Shown here in pieces: positions 53,149-63,688 of a DNA stretch of 64,000 nt. The notes beneath the pieces are model-generated. The model saw only the letters and a program-made list of their open reading frames with translations, was not told the DNA's origin and searched no databases. Both the position numbers and the translations under genes were made by a program. Every line of letters begins with the position of its first letter. Position 1 is the first letter of the stretch. This DNA is from an uncultured Paracoccaceae bacterium (GTDB lineage: Bacteria; Pseudomonadota; Alphaproteobacteria; Rhodobacterales; Rhodobacteraceae): NCBI GenBank assembly GCA_947501355.1, contig CANMVA010000001.1, forward strand, positions 310,001-374,000. The letters run 5' to 3'.

Positions 53149-54771
53149 ATGGCGATCACTTCCGCAAACCAGCTGGAGCTGCTCCAAACTGCCGAGGCCG
53201 TGGCCCGTGAAAAGATGATCGACCCCGCGCTGGTGGTCGAAGCGATGGAAGAAAGCCTCGCCCGTGCGGCGAAGTCGCGCTACGGCAGCGAGATGGACAT
53301 CCGCGTGTCCATTGACCGCAAGACGGGTCGCGCCACTTTCACGCGAGTGCGCACGGTTGTGGATGAGGAAGAGCTTGAGAATTATCAGGCCGAGATGACG
53401 GTCGAGCAGGCCAAGCAGTATCTGGAAAACCCTGCCGTTGGTGACACTTTCGTCGAGGAGGTCCCGCCGGTTGAGATGGGCCGGATCGCGGCGCAATCGG
53501 CCAAGCAGGTTATCCTGCAGAAGGTGCGCGAAGCTGAGCGGGATCGCCAGTTCGAAGAGTTCAAGGACCGTGCTGGCACGATCATCAACGGTCAGGTCAA
53601 GCGCGAAGAGTATGGCAACGTCATCGTCGACGTGGGCAGTGGCGAAGCTGTCCTGCGCCGGAACGAGAAGATCGGCCGCGAAAGCTATCGCCCGAACGAC
53701 CGCATCCGCTGCTACATCAAGGATGTCCGTCGTGAGGTTCGCGGCCCTCAGATTTTCCTGAGCCGCACCGCGCCAGAATTCATGGCAGAGCTCTTCAAGA
53801 TGGAAGTGCCGGAGATTTACGACGGCATTATCGAAATCAAAGCGGTTGCCCGTGATCCCGGTTCGCGCGCCAAGATTGCGGTCATCAGCTATGACGGCTC
53901 GATTGATCCTGTCGGTGCCTGTGTGGGTATGCGCGGTAGCCGTGTGCAGGCCGTTGTGAACGAGCTGCAGGGCGAAAAGATCGACATTATTCCGTGGAAT
54001 GAAGATCAGCCGACCTTCCTTGTGAACGCGTTGCAGCCTGCCGAAGTCACGAAGGTGGTTTTGGATGAAGAAGCCGAGCGGATCGAAGTTGTCGTGCCGG
54101 ATGAGCAGTTGAGCCTCGCCATCGGTCGCCGTGGTCAGAACGTGCGTCTGGCGTCGCAGCTGACCGGTCTGGATATCGACATCATGACCGAGGAAGAAGA
54201 AAGCGCGCGTCGTCAGGCCGAGTTTGAACAGCGCACCAAGCTCTTCATGGATACGCTGGATCTGGACGAGTTCTTTGCCCAGCTTCTGGTCTCCGAAGGT
54301 TTCACCTCGCTGGAAGAAGTGGCTTACGTCGAAGTGGACGAGCTTTTGGTTATCGACGGTGTCGACGAAGATACCGCCAGCGAATTGCAGGCCCGTGCCC
54401 GCGATCATCTGGAAGCTCAGAACGCCAAGGCGCTTGAGAACGCAAAAGCGCTGGGCGTCGAGGACAGCCTTATTGCATTCGAGGGCCTCTCTCCCCAAAT
54501 GGTAGAGGCATTGGCCGAGGATGGCGTGAAAACGCTGGAAGATTTCGCGACCTGTGCCGACTGGGAGCTGGCCGGTGGCTGGACAACGGTCGATGGTCAG
54601 CGCGTCAAAGATGACGGCGTGCTTGAAAAGTTCGATGTCTCTTTGGAAGAAGCCCAGAACATGGTGATGACCGCACGGGTCATGCTGGGTTGGGTTGATC
54701 CCGAAGATCTGGTGGCCGATCAAGCTGAAGCGAATGCTGAGGCTGAAGCATCCGAGGAGGCCGAGGCCTGA
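53149..54771 (+). CDS. nusA: Transcription termination/antitermination factor NusA
   Basis: 540 residues. Binds RNA polymerase and modulates pausing and termination. N-terminal domain (LLQTAEAVAREKMIDPALVVEAMEESLARAAKSRYG), S1 domain, KH1 (AKIAVISYDGSIDPVGACVGMRGSRVQAV) and KH2 (LSLAIGRRGQNVRLASQLTG), then C-terminal acidic helical repeats from about 360 (LDLDEFFAQLLVSEGF, and a second copy near 440). Strong AAGGAGG site, 2 bases after rimP. NusA might act on the attenuator-like leader of its own operon. Confidence 0.97.
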   Translation: MAITSANQLELLQTAEAVAREKMIDPALVVEAMEESLARAAKSRYGSEMDIRVSIDRKTGRATFTRVRTVVDEEELENYQAEMTVEQAKQYLENPAVGDTFVEEVPPVEMGRIAAQSAKQVILQKVREAERDRQFEEFKDRAGTIINGQVKREEYGNVIVDVGSGEAVLRRNEKIGRESYRPNDRIRCYIKDVRREVRGPQIFLSRTAPEFMAELFKMEVPEIYDGIIEIKAVARDPGSRAKIAVISYDGSIDPVGACVGMRGSRVQAVVNELQGEKIDIIPWNEDQPTFLVNALQPAEVTKVVLDEEAERIEVVVPDEQLSLAIGRRGQNVRLASQLTGLDIDIMTEEEESARRQAEFEQRTKLFMDTLDLDEFFAQLLVSEGFTSLEEVAYVEVDELLVIDGVDEDTASELQARARDHLEAQNAKALENAKALGVEDSLIAFEGLSPQMVEALAEDGVKTLEDFATCADWELAGGWTTVDGQRVKDDGVLEKFDVSLEEAQNMVMTARVMLGWVDPEDLVADQAEANAEAEASEEAEA

Positions 54772-54793
54772 TCGCAGGCCTCGGGGTCTGTCG

Positions 54794-55444
54794 ATGGGTC
54801 GCGGTGGTCGCGATAAGGATCGAAGCGAGGCGGAGCGGAAATGCATCGCCACGGGTGAGGTCCAGCCAAAGGAAGGGCTGATCCGGTTTGTGGTCGGCCC
54901 GGACGCGCAGATCGTGGCCGATATTCTTGAGAAGCTGCCCGGTCGCGGCATTTGGGTATCGGCAAATCGCGATGCGTTGGAAACTGCGATCAAGAAGGGC
55001 CTCTTTGCCCGTGGTGCCAAGCAAGCGGTTCAGGTGCCAGACGATCTGTTGGCGCAGGTTGAGGCGCAACTCGCGACCCGTGTCGTGAACCTGATCGCAC
55101 TGGCTCGGAAATCCGGGTCTGCGGTGTGTGGGTTCGAGAAGGTCAAAGGCATGCTCGCCGATGGCCGGGCGAAGGTTTTGCTTCAGGCCAGCGACGGCTC
55201 GGAGCGGGGCAAGACGAAACTGTGGACGCCCGAAGGCGGACGCTATTTTGGCGTTTTGACTGCGTCAGAATTGGGTTTGGCATTTGGGCGGCAAAGTGTG
55301 ATACATAGCGCGCTCTCGGCTGGTGGACTCGCAACACGTGTTGTAGAGGAAGCCTCAAAGCTGAAAGGCGTCCGAGAGACAGCCGTCATTTATGACGGCG
55401 AGAAAGACGGCGAACTGCGCCGGAAAGGTAAGACTGCTAGATGA
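54794..55444 (+). CDS. RNA-binding protein with YlxR (DUF448) and L7Ae-like domains
   Basis: 216 residues. The N-terminal YlxR domain has [23 protein letters not shown] and the motif [10 protein letters not shown]. From about residue 95 there is a domain like ribosomal L7Ae/L30e ([47 protein letters not shown]). The fusion is normal between nusA and infB in alphaproteobacteria. It probably binds RNA; precise role unknown. The frame is open further upstream over the end of nusA; ATG 54794 lies in the short gap after nusA. Overlaps infB by 4 bases. Confidence 0.9.
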   Translation: MGRGGRDKDRSEAERKCIATGEVQPKEGLIRFVVGPDAQIVADILEKLPGRGIWVSANRDALETAIKKGLFARGAKQAVQVPDDLLAQVEAQLATRVVNLIALARKSGSAVCGFEKVKGMLADGRAKVLLQASDGSERGKTKLWTPEGGRYFGVLTASELGLAFGRQSVIHSALSAGGLATRVVEEASKLKGVRETAVIYDGEKDGELRRKGKTAR

Positions 55445-57903
55445 GCGAAGACGACGGCAAAAAGACACTTGGTCTGCGTGGCGGGGCCCGTCCGGGCAAC
55501 GTAAAGCAAAGCTTTAGCCACGGACGCACGAAGAATGTCGTGGTGGAAACCAAGCGCAAACGCGTTGTGGTGCCAAAGCCGGGTGCGGGAAATGCACCAG
55601 CTCCGACCGTTGGGGGGGATCCCTCCCGGCGCCCTGCGGGTATTTCCGACAACGAAATGGATCGACGCCTGAAGGCGTTGCAAGCCGCCAAGGCCCGGGA
55701 GGCCGAAGATGCGGCCAAGCGTGAAGCGGCTGAGAAGGAGCGCGCGGAAGAGCGTGCCCGCCGCCGCGAGGAAGCGGAAGCTAAAGAGCGTGAAGAGCAG
55801 GAGCGCGCCGAGCGTGCCAAAGCCCGCGCCGAAGAAGACGAGCGTAAGAAGCGCGAAGTGGAAGAGGCCGCAAAGATGGCCGCCGCTGCGCCACCCCCTG
55901 CCGAGGACGCGCCGCGTGGTAAGTCAGCCGCCGCGCCCGCTCGCAAGGCCCCTGCGCGTGAAGAGCCTCAGAAGGCGAACCGCAACAAGGGTCGTGAAGA
56001 TAATCGCCGGTCCGGTAAACTGACGCTCAACCAGGCTCTGTCTGGTGGCGAAGGTGGGCGGCAACGCTCCATGGCAGCGATGAAGCGCAAGCAAGACCGC
56101 GCCCGCGCGAAAGCGATGGGCGGCACGGTCGAGCGTGAAAAGGTTGTGCGCGATGTGCAGCTGCCCGAATCCATCGTGGTTCAGGAGCTTGCCAACCGTA
56201 TGGCTGAGCGCGTTGCCGACGTTGTCAAATCGTTGATGACCAACGGGATCATGGCCACGCAGAATCAGGCGATTGATGCTGATACGGCTGAACTGATCAT
56301 CGAAGAGTTTGGCCACAAGGTCGTGCGCGTCTCGGATGCGGATGTCGAGGATGTCATCACGCAGGTCGAAGACGACGAGAAAGATCTTGAGGCGCGTCCG
56401 CCCGTTATCACCGTCATGGGCCATGTTGACCACGGCAAGACCTCGCTTCTGGATGCGATCCGGAATGCGAAAGTCGTCTCTGGCGAGGCTGGCGGGATCA
56501 CGCAGCATATCGGCGCGTATCAGGTGGATCAGGACGGCACGAAGCTGACTTTCCTTGATACACCTGGCCACGCGGCGTTCACATCGATGCGGGCGCGCGG
56601 TGCGCAAGTCACTGATATTGTTGTGCTTGTTGTGGCTGCAGATGACGCTGTCATGCCGCAGACGATTGAAGCGATCAACCACGCGAAAGCGGCGCAAGTG
56701 CCGATGATCGTGGCGATCAACAAGATCGACCGCCCGGCCGCTGACCCCAACAAGGTCCGCACCGATCTGCTGCAACACGAAGTGATCGTGGAGCAGATGT
56801 CAGGTGAAGTGCAGGATGTAGAGGTTTCGGCCATAAACGGTACGGGTCTTGAGCAATTGCTCGAAGCGATCTCGCTCCAGTCGGAACTGCTTGAGCTGAA
56901 AGCCAACCCTGATCGCTCTGCAATGGGTGCGGTGATCGAGGCGCAGCTTGATGTGGGCCGCGGCCCGGTTGCCACCGTTCTGGTGCAAAACGGCACGCTC
57001 AAGAAAGGCGATATCTTCGTCGTGGGCGAGCAGTGGGGTAAAGTCCGCGCGTTGATCAACGATCAGGGCGACCGTGTCGACGAGGCTGGCCCCTCGGTCC
57101 CGGTCGAGGTGCTTGGTTTGAACGGCACGCCCGAAGCGGGTGACGTTCTGAACGTCGTTGATACCGAAGCGCAAGCCCGTGAGATTGCCGAATATCGCGA
57201 GAAAGCCGCGAAAGAGAAGCGCGCCGCAGCTGGTGCTGCTACCTCTCTTGAGCAGTTGATGGCGAAGGCCAAGGAAGACGAGAACGTCACGGAGATGCCG
57301 ATCCTTGTGAAGGCAGACGTGCAGGGCTCATCCGAGGCGATCGTCCAGGCGATGGAGAAAATCGGCAACGACGAGGTGCGCGTGCGCGTGCTGCATTCCG
57401 GTGTGGGTGCGATCACGGAAACGGATATCGGTCTGGCCGAAGCCTCTGGCGCGCCGGTCTTCGGGTTTAACGTGCGTGCAAACGCATCGGCCCGGAACAC
57501 CGCGAACCAAAAGGGCGTGGAGATTCGCTATTACTCGGTGATCTACGATCTTGTTGACGATGTGAAAGCCGCTGCCAGCGGTCTGCTAAGCGCCGAAATT
57601 CGCGAGAACTTCATCGGGTATGCCGAGATCAAGGAAGTCTTCAAGGTCACGGGCGTCGGCAAGGTTGCCGGTTGTCTGGTCACCGAAGGTGTCGCGCGTC
57701 GCTCTGCCGGGGTGCGCCTGCTGCGCGATAACGTGGTGATCCATGAAGGCACGCTGAAAACGCTGAAGCGTTTCAAGGACGAGGTTCCCGAAGTGCAGTC
57801 CGGTCAGGAATGCGGCATGGCGTTTGAGAATTACGACGATATCCGCCCGCAGGATGTTATCGAGATTTTCGAGCGCGAAGAAGTTGAGCGCACGCTCGAC
57901 TAA
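55441..57903 (+). CDS. infB: Translation initiation factor IF-2
   Basis: 820 residues. GTPase that brings initiator tRNA to the 30S subunit. Residues 1-60 hold a short conserved start (KKTLGLRGG), then about 75-220 is a long Ala/Glu/Arg/Lys helical spacer, typical of the family and very variable. The G domain begins at GHVDHGKT (327-334), with DTPGHAAF and NKIDRP following. Domains II to IV end with [20 protein letters not shown]. Last gene of the operon: rbfA and truB, often next, are absent, and a terminator follows. Confidence 0.97.
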   Translation: MSEDDGKKTLGLRGGARPGNVKQSFSHGRTKNVVVETKRKRVVVPKPGAGNAPAPTVGGDPSRRPAGISDNEMDRRLKALQAAKAREAEDAAKREAAEKERAEERARRREEAEAKEREEQERAERAKARAEEDERKKREVEEAAKMAAAAPPPAEDAPRGKSAAAPARKAPAREEPQKANRNKGREDNRRSGKLTLNQALSGGEGGRQRSMAAMKRKQDRARAKAMGGTVEREKVVRDVQLPESIVVQELANRMAERVADVVKSLMTNGIMATQNQAIDADTAELIIEEFGHKVVRVSDADVEDVITQVEDDEKDLEARPPVITVMGHVDHGKTSLLDAIRNAKVVSGEAGGITQHIGAYQVDQDGTKLTFLDTPGHAAFTSMRARGAQVTDIVVLVVAADDAVMPQTIEAINHAKAAQVPMIVAINKIDRPAADPNKVRTDLLQHEVIVEQMSGEVQDVEVSAINGTGLEQLLEAISLQSELLELKANPDRSAMGAVIEAQLDVGRGPVATVLVQNGTLKKGDIFVVGEQWGKVRALINDQGDRVDEAGPSVPVEVLGLNGTPEAGDVLNVVDTEAQAREIAEYREKAAKEKRAAAGAATSLEQLMAKAKEDENVTEMPILVKADVQGSSEAIVQAMEKIGNDEVRVRVLHSGVGAITETDIGLAEASGAPVFGFNVRANASARNTANQKGVEIRYYSVIYDLVDDVKAAASGLLSAEIRENFIGYAEIKEVFKVTGVGKVAGCLVTEGVARRSAGVRLLRDNVVIHEGTLKTLKRFKDEVPEVQSGQECGMAFENYDDIRPQDVIEIFEREEVERTLD

Positions 57904-57925
57904 GGCCTGACCGATACGAGATGAA

Positions 57926-57955
57926 AAAAGGGACGACCGTTTGGCCGTCCCTTTT
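57926..57955 (+). terminator. Terminator after infB
   Basis: AAAAGGGACG (57926-57935) pairs perfectly with CGTCCCTTTT (57946-57955) around a 10-base loop that can add a CC/GG pair. A-run before and T-run after make it symmetrical, so it could also serve the convergent small gene. Confidence 0.88.
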
Positions 57956-57998
57956 CCTTTGATACGAGGGTCTTTTACTGAATACGAGGCCTAGTTGG

Positions 57999-58121
57999 TC
58001 AGACGGGTGTCCCGGTGAATGTGCGGTCACCCACACGGACAAGGATTTTCCCGCAGGACAGCGCACGCACAAAGGTTCCTTGCACGGACACACAGCTGCC
58101 CAGAGTAATGGTCTTCAGCAT
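57999..58121 (-). CDS. 40-residue protein of unknown function
   Basis: Starts MLKTITLGSCVSVQGTFVRAL and ends GDRTFTGTPV. Two cysteines (C10 and C23), no signal peptide and no membrane segment; the alternating pattern suggests a small beta-sheet. The ribosome site is excellent (GGGGAGG 8 bases before ATG), and the gene stands alone downstream of mutT and convergent to infB, so I consider it real. No family is recognised. The rest of the 339-base region 57904-58242 holds the infB terminator and a possible promoter. Confidence 0.7.
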   Translation of the reverse strand: MLKTITLGSCVSVQGTFVRALSCGKILVRVGDRTFTGTPV

Positions 58122-58171
58122 CTCAAATCCTCCCCAGAGCTTGGTGCTAATACAACCTTAGCGAAACAATA

Positions 58172-58198
58172 CTTATAGATCACCTGAAAAGTGTGCAA
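58172..58198 (-). promoter_or_regulatory. Possible promoter of the 40-residue gene
   Basis: On the minus strand TTGCAC (58193-58198) and TATAAG (58172-58177), spacer 15 bases, about 50 bases before the start codon. Spacing is short, so this is tentative. Confidence 0.3.
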
Positions 58199-58242
58199 AT
58201 TGTGTCCATTCGCGCGCAAAAATGCGGCGAAACAGAATGTTT

Positions 58243-58641
58243 CTAGAGCCAATCACGCAGAATCGGGATCAGCGGGATGTCCGCTTCGGGCATCGGGTAG
58301 CTCTTTAAATCCTGGGGTTTCACCCATCTGAGCGCCTGATTCTCTCGCGATTGCGGGGTGCCGTCCCATTTGCGGCAGGCAAAGAGCGGCATCAGCAGGT
58401 GAAAATTGTCGTAAGAATGGCTGGCAAATGTCAGTGGGGCCAGGCAGCTCTCCCATGTGTTGATTCCCAGCTCTTCCTCAAGCTCGCGGATCAGTGCGTG
58501 TTCTGGCGTCTCTCCAGCCTCGACTTTGCCGCCGGGAAACTCCCACAGACCGGCCATGGATTTGCCTTCCGGGCGCTGGGCCAAAAGCACGCGCCCGTCG
58601 GGATCAATCAGCGCGACGGCTGAAACAAGAACGGTTTTCAC
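58243..58641 (-). CDS. mutT: 8-oxo-dGTP diphosphatase MutT (Nudix)
   Basis: 132 residues. Sanitises oxidised guanine nucleotides. Nudix box GGKVEAGETPEHALIRELEEELG complete; the preceding AQRPEGKSMAGLWEFPGG is the MutT pattern. C-terminal RWVKPQDLKSYPMPEADIPLI fits. GTG start at 58641 overlaps the argJ stop by 4 bases, so it is coupled to argJ as in other alphaproteobacteria. Longer starts run into argJ. Confidence 0.92.
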   Translation of the reverse strand: MKTVLVSAVALIDPDGRVLLAQRPEGKSMAGLWEFPGGKVEAGETPEHALIRELEEELGINTWESCLAPLTFASHSYDNFHLLMPLFACRKWDGTPQSRENQALRWVKPQDLKSYPMPEADIPLIPILRDWL

Positions 58642-59855
58642 GACCGGTAGTCCGCGTTGATCGTGATGTAGCCATGGGTCAGATCGCAGGTCCAAACCGT
58701 GGCGGAGGATTGCCCCATCCCCAGATCAGCACAGATCACGAGGCTGTCGTTCTTCATGTAAGCCGCGCCAACATCTTCCTTGTAGTCAGGGCAGACCCAT
58801 CCGTTTTCAGCGACCTGAATGTCGCCAAACGCGATGCTGAGCCTGTCGCGGTCCGCCGCTGCGCCGGATTTGCCGACAGCCATCACGATCCGGCCCCAGT
58901 TCGGGTCTTCGCCCGCAACGGCGGTTTTTACGAGCGGTGAGTTGGCGATGGAGAACCCGACCTTCTTCGCATCCTCATCGGTTTCGGCCCCTTTGACGCG
59001 GATCTCGATAAATTTCGTGGCACCCTCGCCGTCCTTGACGACCTGATGCGCGAGATCGAGCATGACATCATACAACGCCGCCCGGAATGCCACACTGGTG
59101 CAGTTCACCTCGACACCAGAGGCCCCGGTCGCTGCGATCATCACCGAATCGGATGTTGATGTATCGCTGTCCACCGTGATGCAGTTGAAGGTCGTGTCTG
59201 ACACGTCGCGCACCATGCGCTGCAAGTCGCCTTGCGGGATCTTCGCATCGGTGAAGATATAGACCAGCATCGTCGCCATATCCGGCGCGATCATGCCAGA
59301 GCCTTTGGCGATGCCGACAATGCTGATGATTTCGCCGTCGATGACCAGTTCTTCAACGGCCCCTTTTGCGAATGTGTCCGTTGTACGGATCGCGTTTGCT
59401 GCGGCTTCTATGCCATCGGGGCTCAGCCCCTCTTTCAGCGCTTTCAGACTGTCCACGATCTTGGCATGGGGCAGCGGCTCCCCGATGACGCCGGTTGAGG
59501 CGGTGTAGACCCGGCGCTGCGGGATACCCAGAACATCCGCCACGGCCTGGGTGATCGCCTCGACGGATTTCTTGCCATTGCTACCGGTAAAGGCATTGGC
59601 GTTGCCGGAGTTGACCAGAAACGCTGCGCCTTCATCGGGCAGCGACTTCAGCTTCGCCTGACAATCCAGCACCGGAGCCGCGCGTGTCGAAGACTTGGTA
59701 AACACGCCCGCTACCGTTGTTCCGGGGGCCAGTTCGGCCAGCATGACATCGTCGCGCCCTTTATAGTGCACGCCAGCGGCGACGGTGGCAAAGCGCACGC
59801 CGCCGACTTCTGGAAGGGATGGAAACCGCTTAGGGGCGAGGGGCGACACGGTCAT
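58638..59855 (-). CDS. argJ: Bifunctional ornithine acetyltransferase / N-acetylglutamate synthase
   Basis: 405 residues. Transfers acetyl from N-acetylornithine to glutamate in arginine synthesis. It self-cleaves before the threonine in DMATMLVYIFTDA (A-T-M-L), yielding two chains. Also visible are KSSTRAAPVLDC, NSGNANAFTGSNG and the N-terminal GVRFATVAAGVHYKG. Whether it is bifunctional cannot be read from sequence. Middle gene of parvulin-argJ-mutT. Confidence 0.95.
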   Translation of the reverse strand: MTVSPLAPKRFPSLPEVGGVRFATVAAGVHYKGRDDVMLAELAPGTTVAGVFTKSSTRAAPVLDCQAKLKSLPDEGAAFLVNSGNANAFTGSNGKKSVEAITQAVADVLGIPQRRVYTASTGVIGEPLPHAKIVDSLKALKEGLSPDGIEAAANAIRTTDTFAKGAVEELVIDGEIISIVGIAKGSGMIAPDMATMLVYIFTDAKIPQGDLQRMVRDVSDTTFNCITVDSDTSTSDSVMIAATGASGVEVNCTSVAFRAALYDVMLDLAHQVVKDGEGATKFIEIRVKGAETDEDAKKVGFSIANSPLVKTAVAGEDPNWGRIVMAVGKSGAAADRDRLSIAFGDIQVAENGWVCPDYKEDVGAAYMKNDSLVICADLGMGQSSATVWTCDLTHGYITINADYRS

Positions 59856-59861
59856 AGTTAC

Positions 59862-60707
59862 TTACTCCGACAAAAGGTCCGCATTGCGCAGGATGCTGGC
59901 ATCAATCTCTCCCAGATCGGGGAGCGTCACTTCCGCGGCCTCGGTCAGTTCCGTGATGTGGGTCTCCAACGCGACCTGCTGCAACTCGGCAGTCAACTCT
60001 TCGCGCACCTCTTCGAGAGTAGGTGCGTCCTTCAAACGGCTTTCGTCCAGCTTGATCACGTGCCAGCCGAACTGTGTTTGGACCGGGGCCGAAATCGCGC
60101 CGTCTTCAAGACCGACAACCGCGTCCTCGAACGGTTTGACCATCATTCCGGGGCCGAACCAGCCCAGGCTACCGCCACCGGGACCAGAGGGGCCGGTCGA
60201 TTTCTCTTTCGCCAGTTCAGCGAAGTCCGCGCCGCCTTCAAGCTCGGTCACAAGGGCCAGCGCTTCTTCCTCTGTCTCGACAAGGATGTGCGAGGCATTG
60301 AACTCCTTCTCAGGCTCAACAGAGGCGTATTTCTCCTCATAGAGCGATTGCAACATCTCGTCGGTCACCGCGTCTTCGATAAAGTCGGTGATCGCGACAC
60401 CGGCCATGGCTGCACGGCGTTCGTTCTCAAGGCTCAGCTCGACGCTTTTGGGAACATCTGCTGTTTGCTGGGACAGCACGGTTTGTTGCACCAGTTGCTC
60501 GCGAATGCCTTCAAACAGCACATCATCGGGAAGTTGCTGATACTGTTGGGGAAGCTGGGCGCGGGCGGTGATCATATGGCCCACTGTGATCTCGGTGCCA
60601 TTCACATTCGCGACGACCGTGTCGACAGTCATCTCTTGGGCGAAGGCGGGAAAGGTGCCACAGATCGTGGTTGCAACGGCCAGCAAGAAGTTATGGTGTT
60701 TCGACAT
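59862..60707 (-). CDS. Periplasmic parvulin-type peptidyl-prolyl isomerase
   Basis: 281 residues. Signal MSKHHNFLLAVATTICGTFPAFAQ, an N-terminal SurA-like chaperone segment (NVNGTEITVGHMITARAQLP), then a parvulin domain from about 135 (NASHILVETEEEALALVTELEGGADFAELAKEKSTGPSGPGGGSLGWFGPGMMVKPFE) with its usual histidines. Folds or holds exported proteins in the periplasm. AAGGA precedes the ATG. Divergent from secA, which makes a sensible export pair. Confidence 0.92.
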   Translation of the reverse strand: MSKHHNFLLAVATTICGTFPAFAQEMTVDTVVANVNGTEITVGHMITARAQLPQQYQQLPDDVLFEGIREQLVQQTVLSQQTADVPKSVELSLENERRAAMAGVAITDFIEDAVTDEMLQSLYEEKYASVEPEKEFNASHILVETEEEALALVTELEGGADFAELAKEKSTGPSGPGGGSLGWFGPGMMVKPFEDAVVGLEDGAISAPVQTQFGWHVIKLDESRLKDAPTLEEVREELTAELQQVALETHITELTEAAEVTLPDLGEIDASILRNADLLSE

Positions 60708-60744
60708 CTATCGTTCCTTTGATCGGCCGCAGGCTCCGGCGACG

Positions 60745-60773
60745 TTGACACTATGTATACTGGCCCTTACATC
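60745..60773 (+). promoter_or_regulatory. Possible secA promoter
   Basis: Perfect -35 TTGACA at 60745-60750, 17-base spacer, -10 TACATC at 60768-60773 (poor, 3 of 6). A 5' UTR of about 100 bases would follow before secA at 60883. Confidence 0.45.
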
Positions 60774-60882
60774 GCCTAGATGTCGTGCGAGGGACAGCCT
60801 TCTTTCGTGTTCTATGGACACCAAAGAGGGCCAGCAAGCAACCTTATGACACGATCCTGTTAAGCCACCGTGCGGAGAGACT

Positions 60883-63573
60883 ATGCTGGGTATCGGAACA
60901 ATCACCAAAAAGGTTTTTGGCACGCCAAATGACCGCAAGGTCAAGGCAACGCGCCCGCTGATTGCAAAGATCAACGCATTGGAGCCCGAATTTGAAGCGC
61001 TCAGCGATGAAGGTCTGAAAGACCGGACAGAGGCTTTGGCCAAGCGCGCGATAGAGGGTGAAAACCTTGATGCGCTGATCCCCGAAGCCTTTGCCAATTG
61101 CCGTGAAGCCGCCAAGCGCGCTCTGGGTCTGCGGGCGTTTGATACGCAGTTGATGGGCGGGATTTTCCTGCATCAGGGCAATATCGCCGAGATGAAGACG
61201 GGCGAGGGCAAAACCCTCGTCGCAACCTTCCCGGCCTATCTGAACGCGCTCACTGGCAAAGGCGTGCATATCGTCACCGTGAACGATTACCTCGCCAAGC
61301 GGGACGCTGAATGGATGGGCAAGGTCTATGCTGCCTTGGGGCTGACCACCGGCGTGATCTATCCCGACATGCCCGATGACGAAAAAGCCGCCGCCTACGC
61401 AGCCGACATTACCTATGCGACCAATAATGAGCTGGGCTTCGATTATCTGCGCGACAATATGAAGGCCGAGCTGAGCCAGATCGCCCAGCGCGGCCATAAC
61501 TTCGCGATTGTGGACGAGGTGGACTCGATTCTGGTTGATGAGGCGCGGACGCCATTGGTGATCTCGGGCCCTGCCGAGGACCGCTCGGAAATGTATCGCA
61601 CGATCAATGCGGTGATCCCGGATCTGACCGAAGAGCATTACACGATGGACGAGAAGGCGCGGAACGTGACCTTCACCGACGCGGGCAACGAGTTTCTTGA
61701 GGGCAAGCTGCACGAAACAGGCATACTGCCCGAAGATCAGTCGCTTTATGACCCCGAAAGCACCACGATTGTGCACCACATCAACCAGGGCCTGCGCGCC
61801 CATACGATGTTCCAGAAGGACAAGGATTACATCGTGCGCGACGGCAAAGTGATGCTGATCGACGAGTTTACCGGCCGCATGATGACGGGCCGCCGTCTGT
61901 CCGAGGGTCTGCATCAGGCGCTTGAGGCGAAAGAGGGCGTGGATATTCTGCCTGAGAACGTCACGCTTGCCTCGGTGACCTTCCAGAACTACTTCCGCCT
62001 TTATGACAAGCTGGCTGGTATGACCGGCACCGCGCTGACCGAGGCTGAAGAATTTGCCGAGATTTATGGGCTTGGCGTGGTCGAAGTGCCGACAAACCAG
62101 CCCGTTGCGCGCAAGGATAACCACGACGCTGTCTACCGCACCGCGCAGGAAAAATTCGGCGCCATCGTGAAATCTATCGCCAAGGCGCATGAGAAAAAGC
62201 AACCGGTTTTGGTGGGCACCACGTCGATTGAGAAGTCCGAGTTTCTGAGCGATCTGCTGAAAGAGGCAGGCATTCCCCACAACGTCCTGAACGCGCGCCA
62301 GCACGAGCAGGAAGCCCAGATCGTGGCCGATGCTGGTAAGCTGGGTGCAGTGACGATTGCCACCAACATGGCCGGTCGCGGGACAGACATCCAGTTGGGC
62401 GGCAACGTTGAAATGCGCGTGCTGCAAGCGCTGACGGAGAACCCTGAAGCCGACCCCGAAGAGACGCGCAAGCGGATCGAAGCGGAAGTGGCCGAGGAAA
62501 AAGAGAAGGTGAAAGAGGCGGGTGGCCTCTTCGTTCTGGCAACCGAGCGTCACGAAAGCCGTCGCATCGATAACCAGCTGCGCGGTCGTTCGGGGCGTCA
62601 GGGTGACCCTGGCAAATCGTCGTTCTATCTGTCGCTCGAAGACGATCTGATGCGCATCTTTGGCTCGGACCGTTTGGACAAGGTCCTGTCCTCGCTTGGC
62701 ATGAAAGAGGGCGAGGCGATCATCCACCCGTGGGTGAACAAGTCGCTCGAAAAGGCGCAAGCCAAGGTCGAGGGGCGTAACTTCGACATCCGTAAGCAGC
62801 TTCTCAAGTTCGACGATGTGATGAACGAGCAGCGCAAGGTAATCTTCTCGCAGCGCCGCGAAATCATGGAAGCCGAAGATCTCCACGAGATTGCCCAGGA
62901 CATGCGTCATCAGGTGATCGACGATCTGGTCACGCATTACATGCCGCCGAAAAGCTATGCAGATCAGTGGGATACCGATGGGCTTCACGCTGAGGTGCGC
63001 GAAAAGCTGGGCGTTGATGTTCCGGTCAAGGACTGGGCCGAAGAAGAGGGTGTCGATGATGAGGACGTCCGCGAGCGTCTGGAAAAAGCGACCGACGCTT
63101 ACATGCAGGAGAAGTCCGAAGCCTTCGGCCTCGACACGATGCGCAATATCGAAAAGCAGGTGTTGTTGCAGACTATCGACACCAAATGGCGCGAGCATCT
63201 TGTGACGCTTGAGCACCTTCGGTCGGTCGTCGGGTTCCGTGGCTATGCCCAGCGCGATCCGCTCAATGAATATAAGACGGAATCCTTCCAGCTGTTCGAG
63301 TCGATGCTCAATTCCCTGCGTGAGGATGTGACACAGAAACTGTCGCAAATCCGTCCGATGACCCAGGAAGAGCAAGACGCGATGATGGCGCAGATGCGGG
63401 CTCAGCAAGAGCAATTTGCCGCTGCCGCAGCCCCGCCCAAGGCGGAAGTCTCTGAAGGTGCCATCGAAGGGTTTGATGAGAACGACCCGACGACTTGGGG
63501 CAATCCAGGGCGCAATGATCCCTGCCCGTGTGGCTCTGGCAAGAAGTTTAAGCACTGCCACGGCAAGGTCTGA
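60883..63573 (+). CDS. secA: Preprotein translocase ATPase SecA
   Basis: 896 residues. Drives preproteins through SecYEG. Walker A MKTGEGKT at about 104-111, [13 protein letters not shown] (DEAD-like motif), [12 protein letters not shown] and the helical scaffold and wing domains are all in order. The C-terminal zinc-binding SecB-docking motif is complete: C881, C883, C892, H893 in [16 protein letters not shown]; secB is at 6.2 kb. GGAG precedes the ATG. The leader does not show a SecM-like arrest gene. Confidence 0.98.
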   Translation: MLGIGTITKKVFGTPNDRKVKATRPLIAKINALEPEFEALSDEGLKDRTEALAKRAIEGENLDALIPEAFANCREAAKRALGLRAFDTQLMGGIFLHQGNIAEMKTGEGKTLVATFPAYLNALTGKGVHIVTVNDYLAKRDAEWMGKVYAALGLTTGVIYPDMPDDEKAAAYAADITYATNNELGFDYLRDNMKAELSQIAQRGHNFAIVDEVDSILVDEARTPLVISGPAEDRSEMYRTINAVIPDLTEEHYTMDEKARNVTFTDAGNEFLEGKLHETGILPEDQSLYDPESTTIVHHINQGLRAHTMFQKDKDYIVRDGKVMLIDEFTGRMMTGRRLSEGLHQALEAKEGVDILPENVTLASVTFQNYFRLYDKLAGMTGTALTEAEEFAEIYGLGVVEVPTNQPVARKDNHDAVYRTAQEKFGAIVKSIAKAHEKKQPVLVGTTSIEKSEFLSDLLKEAGIPHNVLNARQHEQEAQIVADAGKLGAVTIATNMAGRGTDIQLGGNVEMRVLQALTENPEADPEETRKRIEAEVAEEKEKVKEAGGLFVLATERHESRRIDNQLRGRSGRQGDPGKSSFYLSLEDDLMRIFGSDRLDKVLSSLGMKEGEAIIHPWVNKSLEKAQAKVEGRNFDIRKQLLKFDDVMNEQRKVIFSQRREIMEAEDLHEIAQDMRHQVIDDLVTHYMPPKSYADQWDTDGLHAEVREKLGVDVPVKDWAEEEGVDDEDVRERLEKATDAYMQEKSEAFGLDTMRNIEKQVLLQTIDTKWREHLVTLEHLRSVVGFRGYAQRDPLNEYKTESFQLFESMLNSLREDVTQKLSQIRPMTQEEQDAMMAQMRAQQEQFAAAAAPPKAEVSEGAIEGFDENDPTTWGNPGRNDPCPCGSGKKFKHCHGKV

Positions 63574-63688
63574 TTGCCTCAAGCCCGTCACCGGACGGCC
63601 TTATTGAAACACCGCCCGCGCCCTAAAGCGGTCACGATTGATCGGCAATATCCTGCTCACAGCCATGTTTTTGGCATTGGAGTTGGGT

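Noticed and set aside
60844-63591. Long open antisense frame across secA (and similar ones across nusA, rimP, hslU and mltA)
   Set aside because: These arise from codon bias of the real genes on the other strand; they lack family similarity and ribosome sites.
63585-63598. Hairpin CCGTC-ACCG-GACGG after secA as a terminator
   Set aside because: Only 5 bp and no T-run follows.
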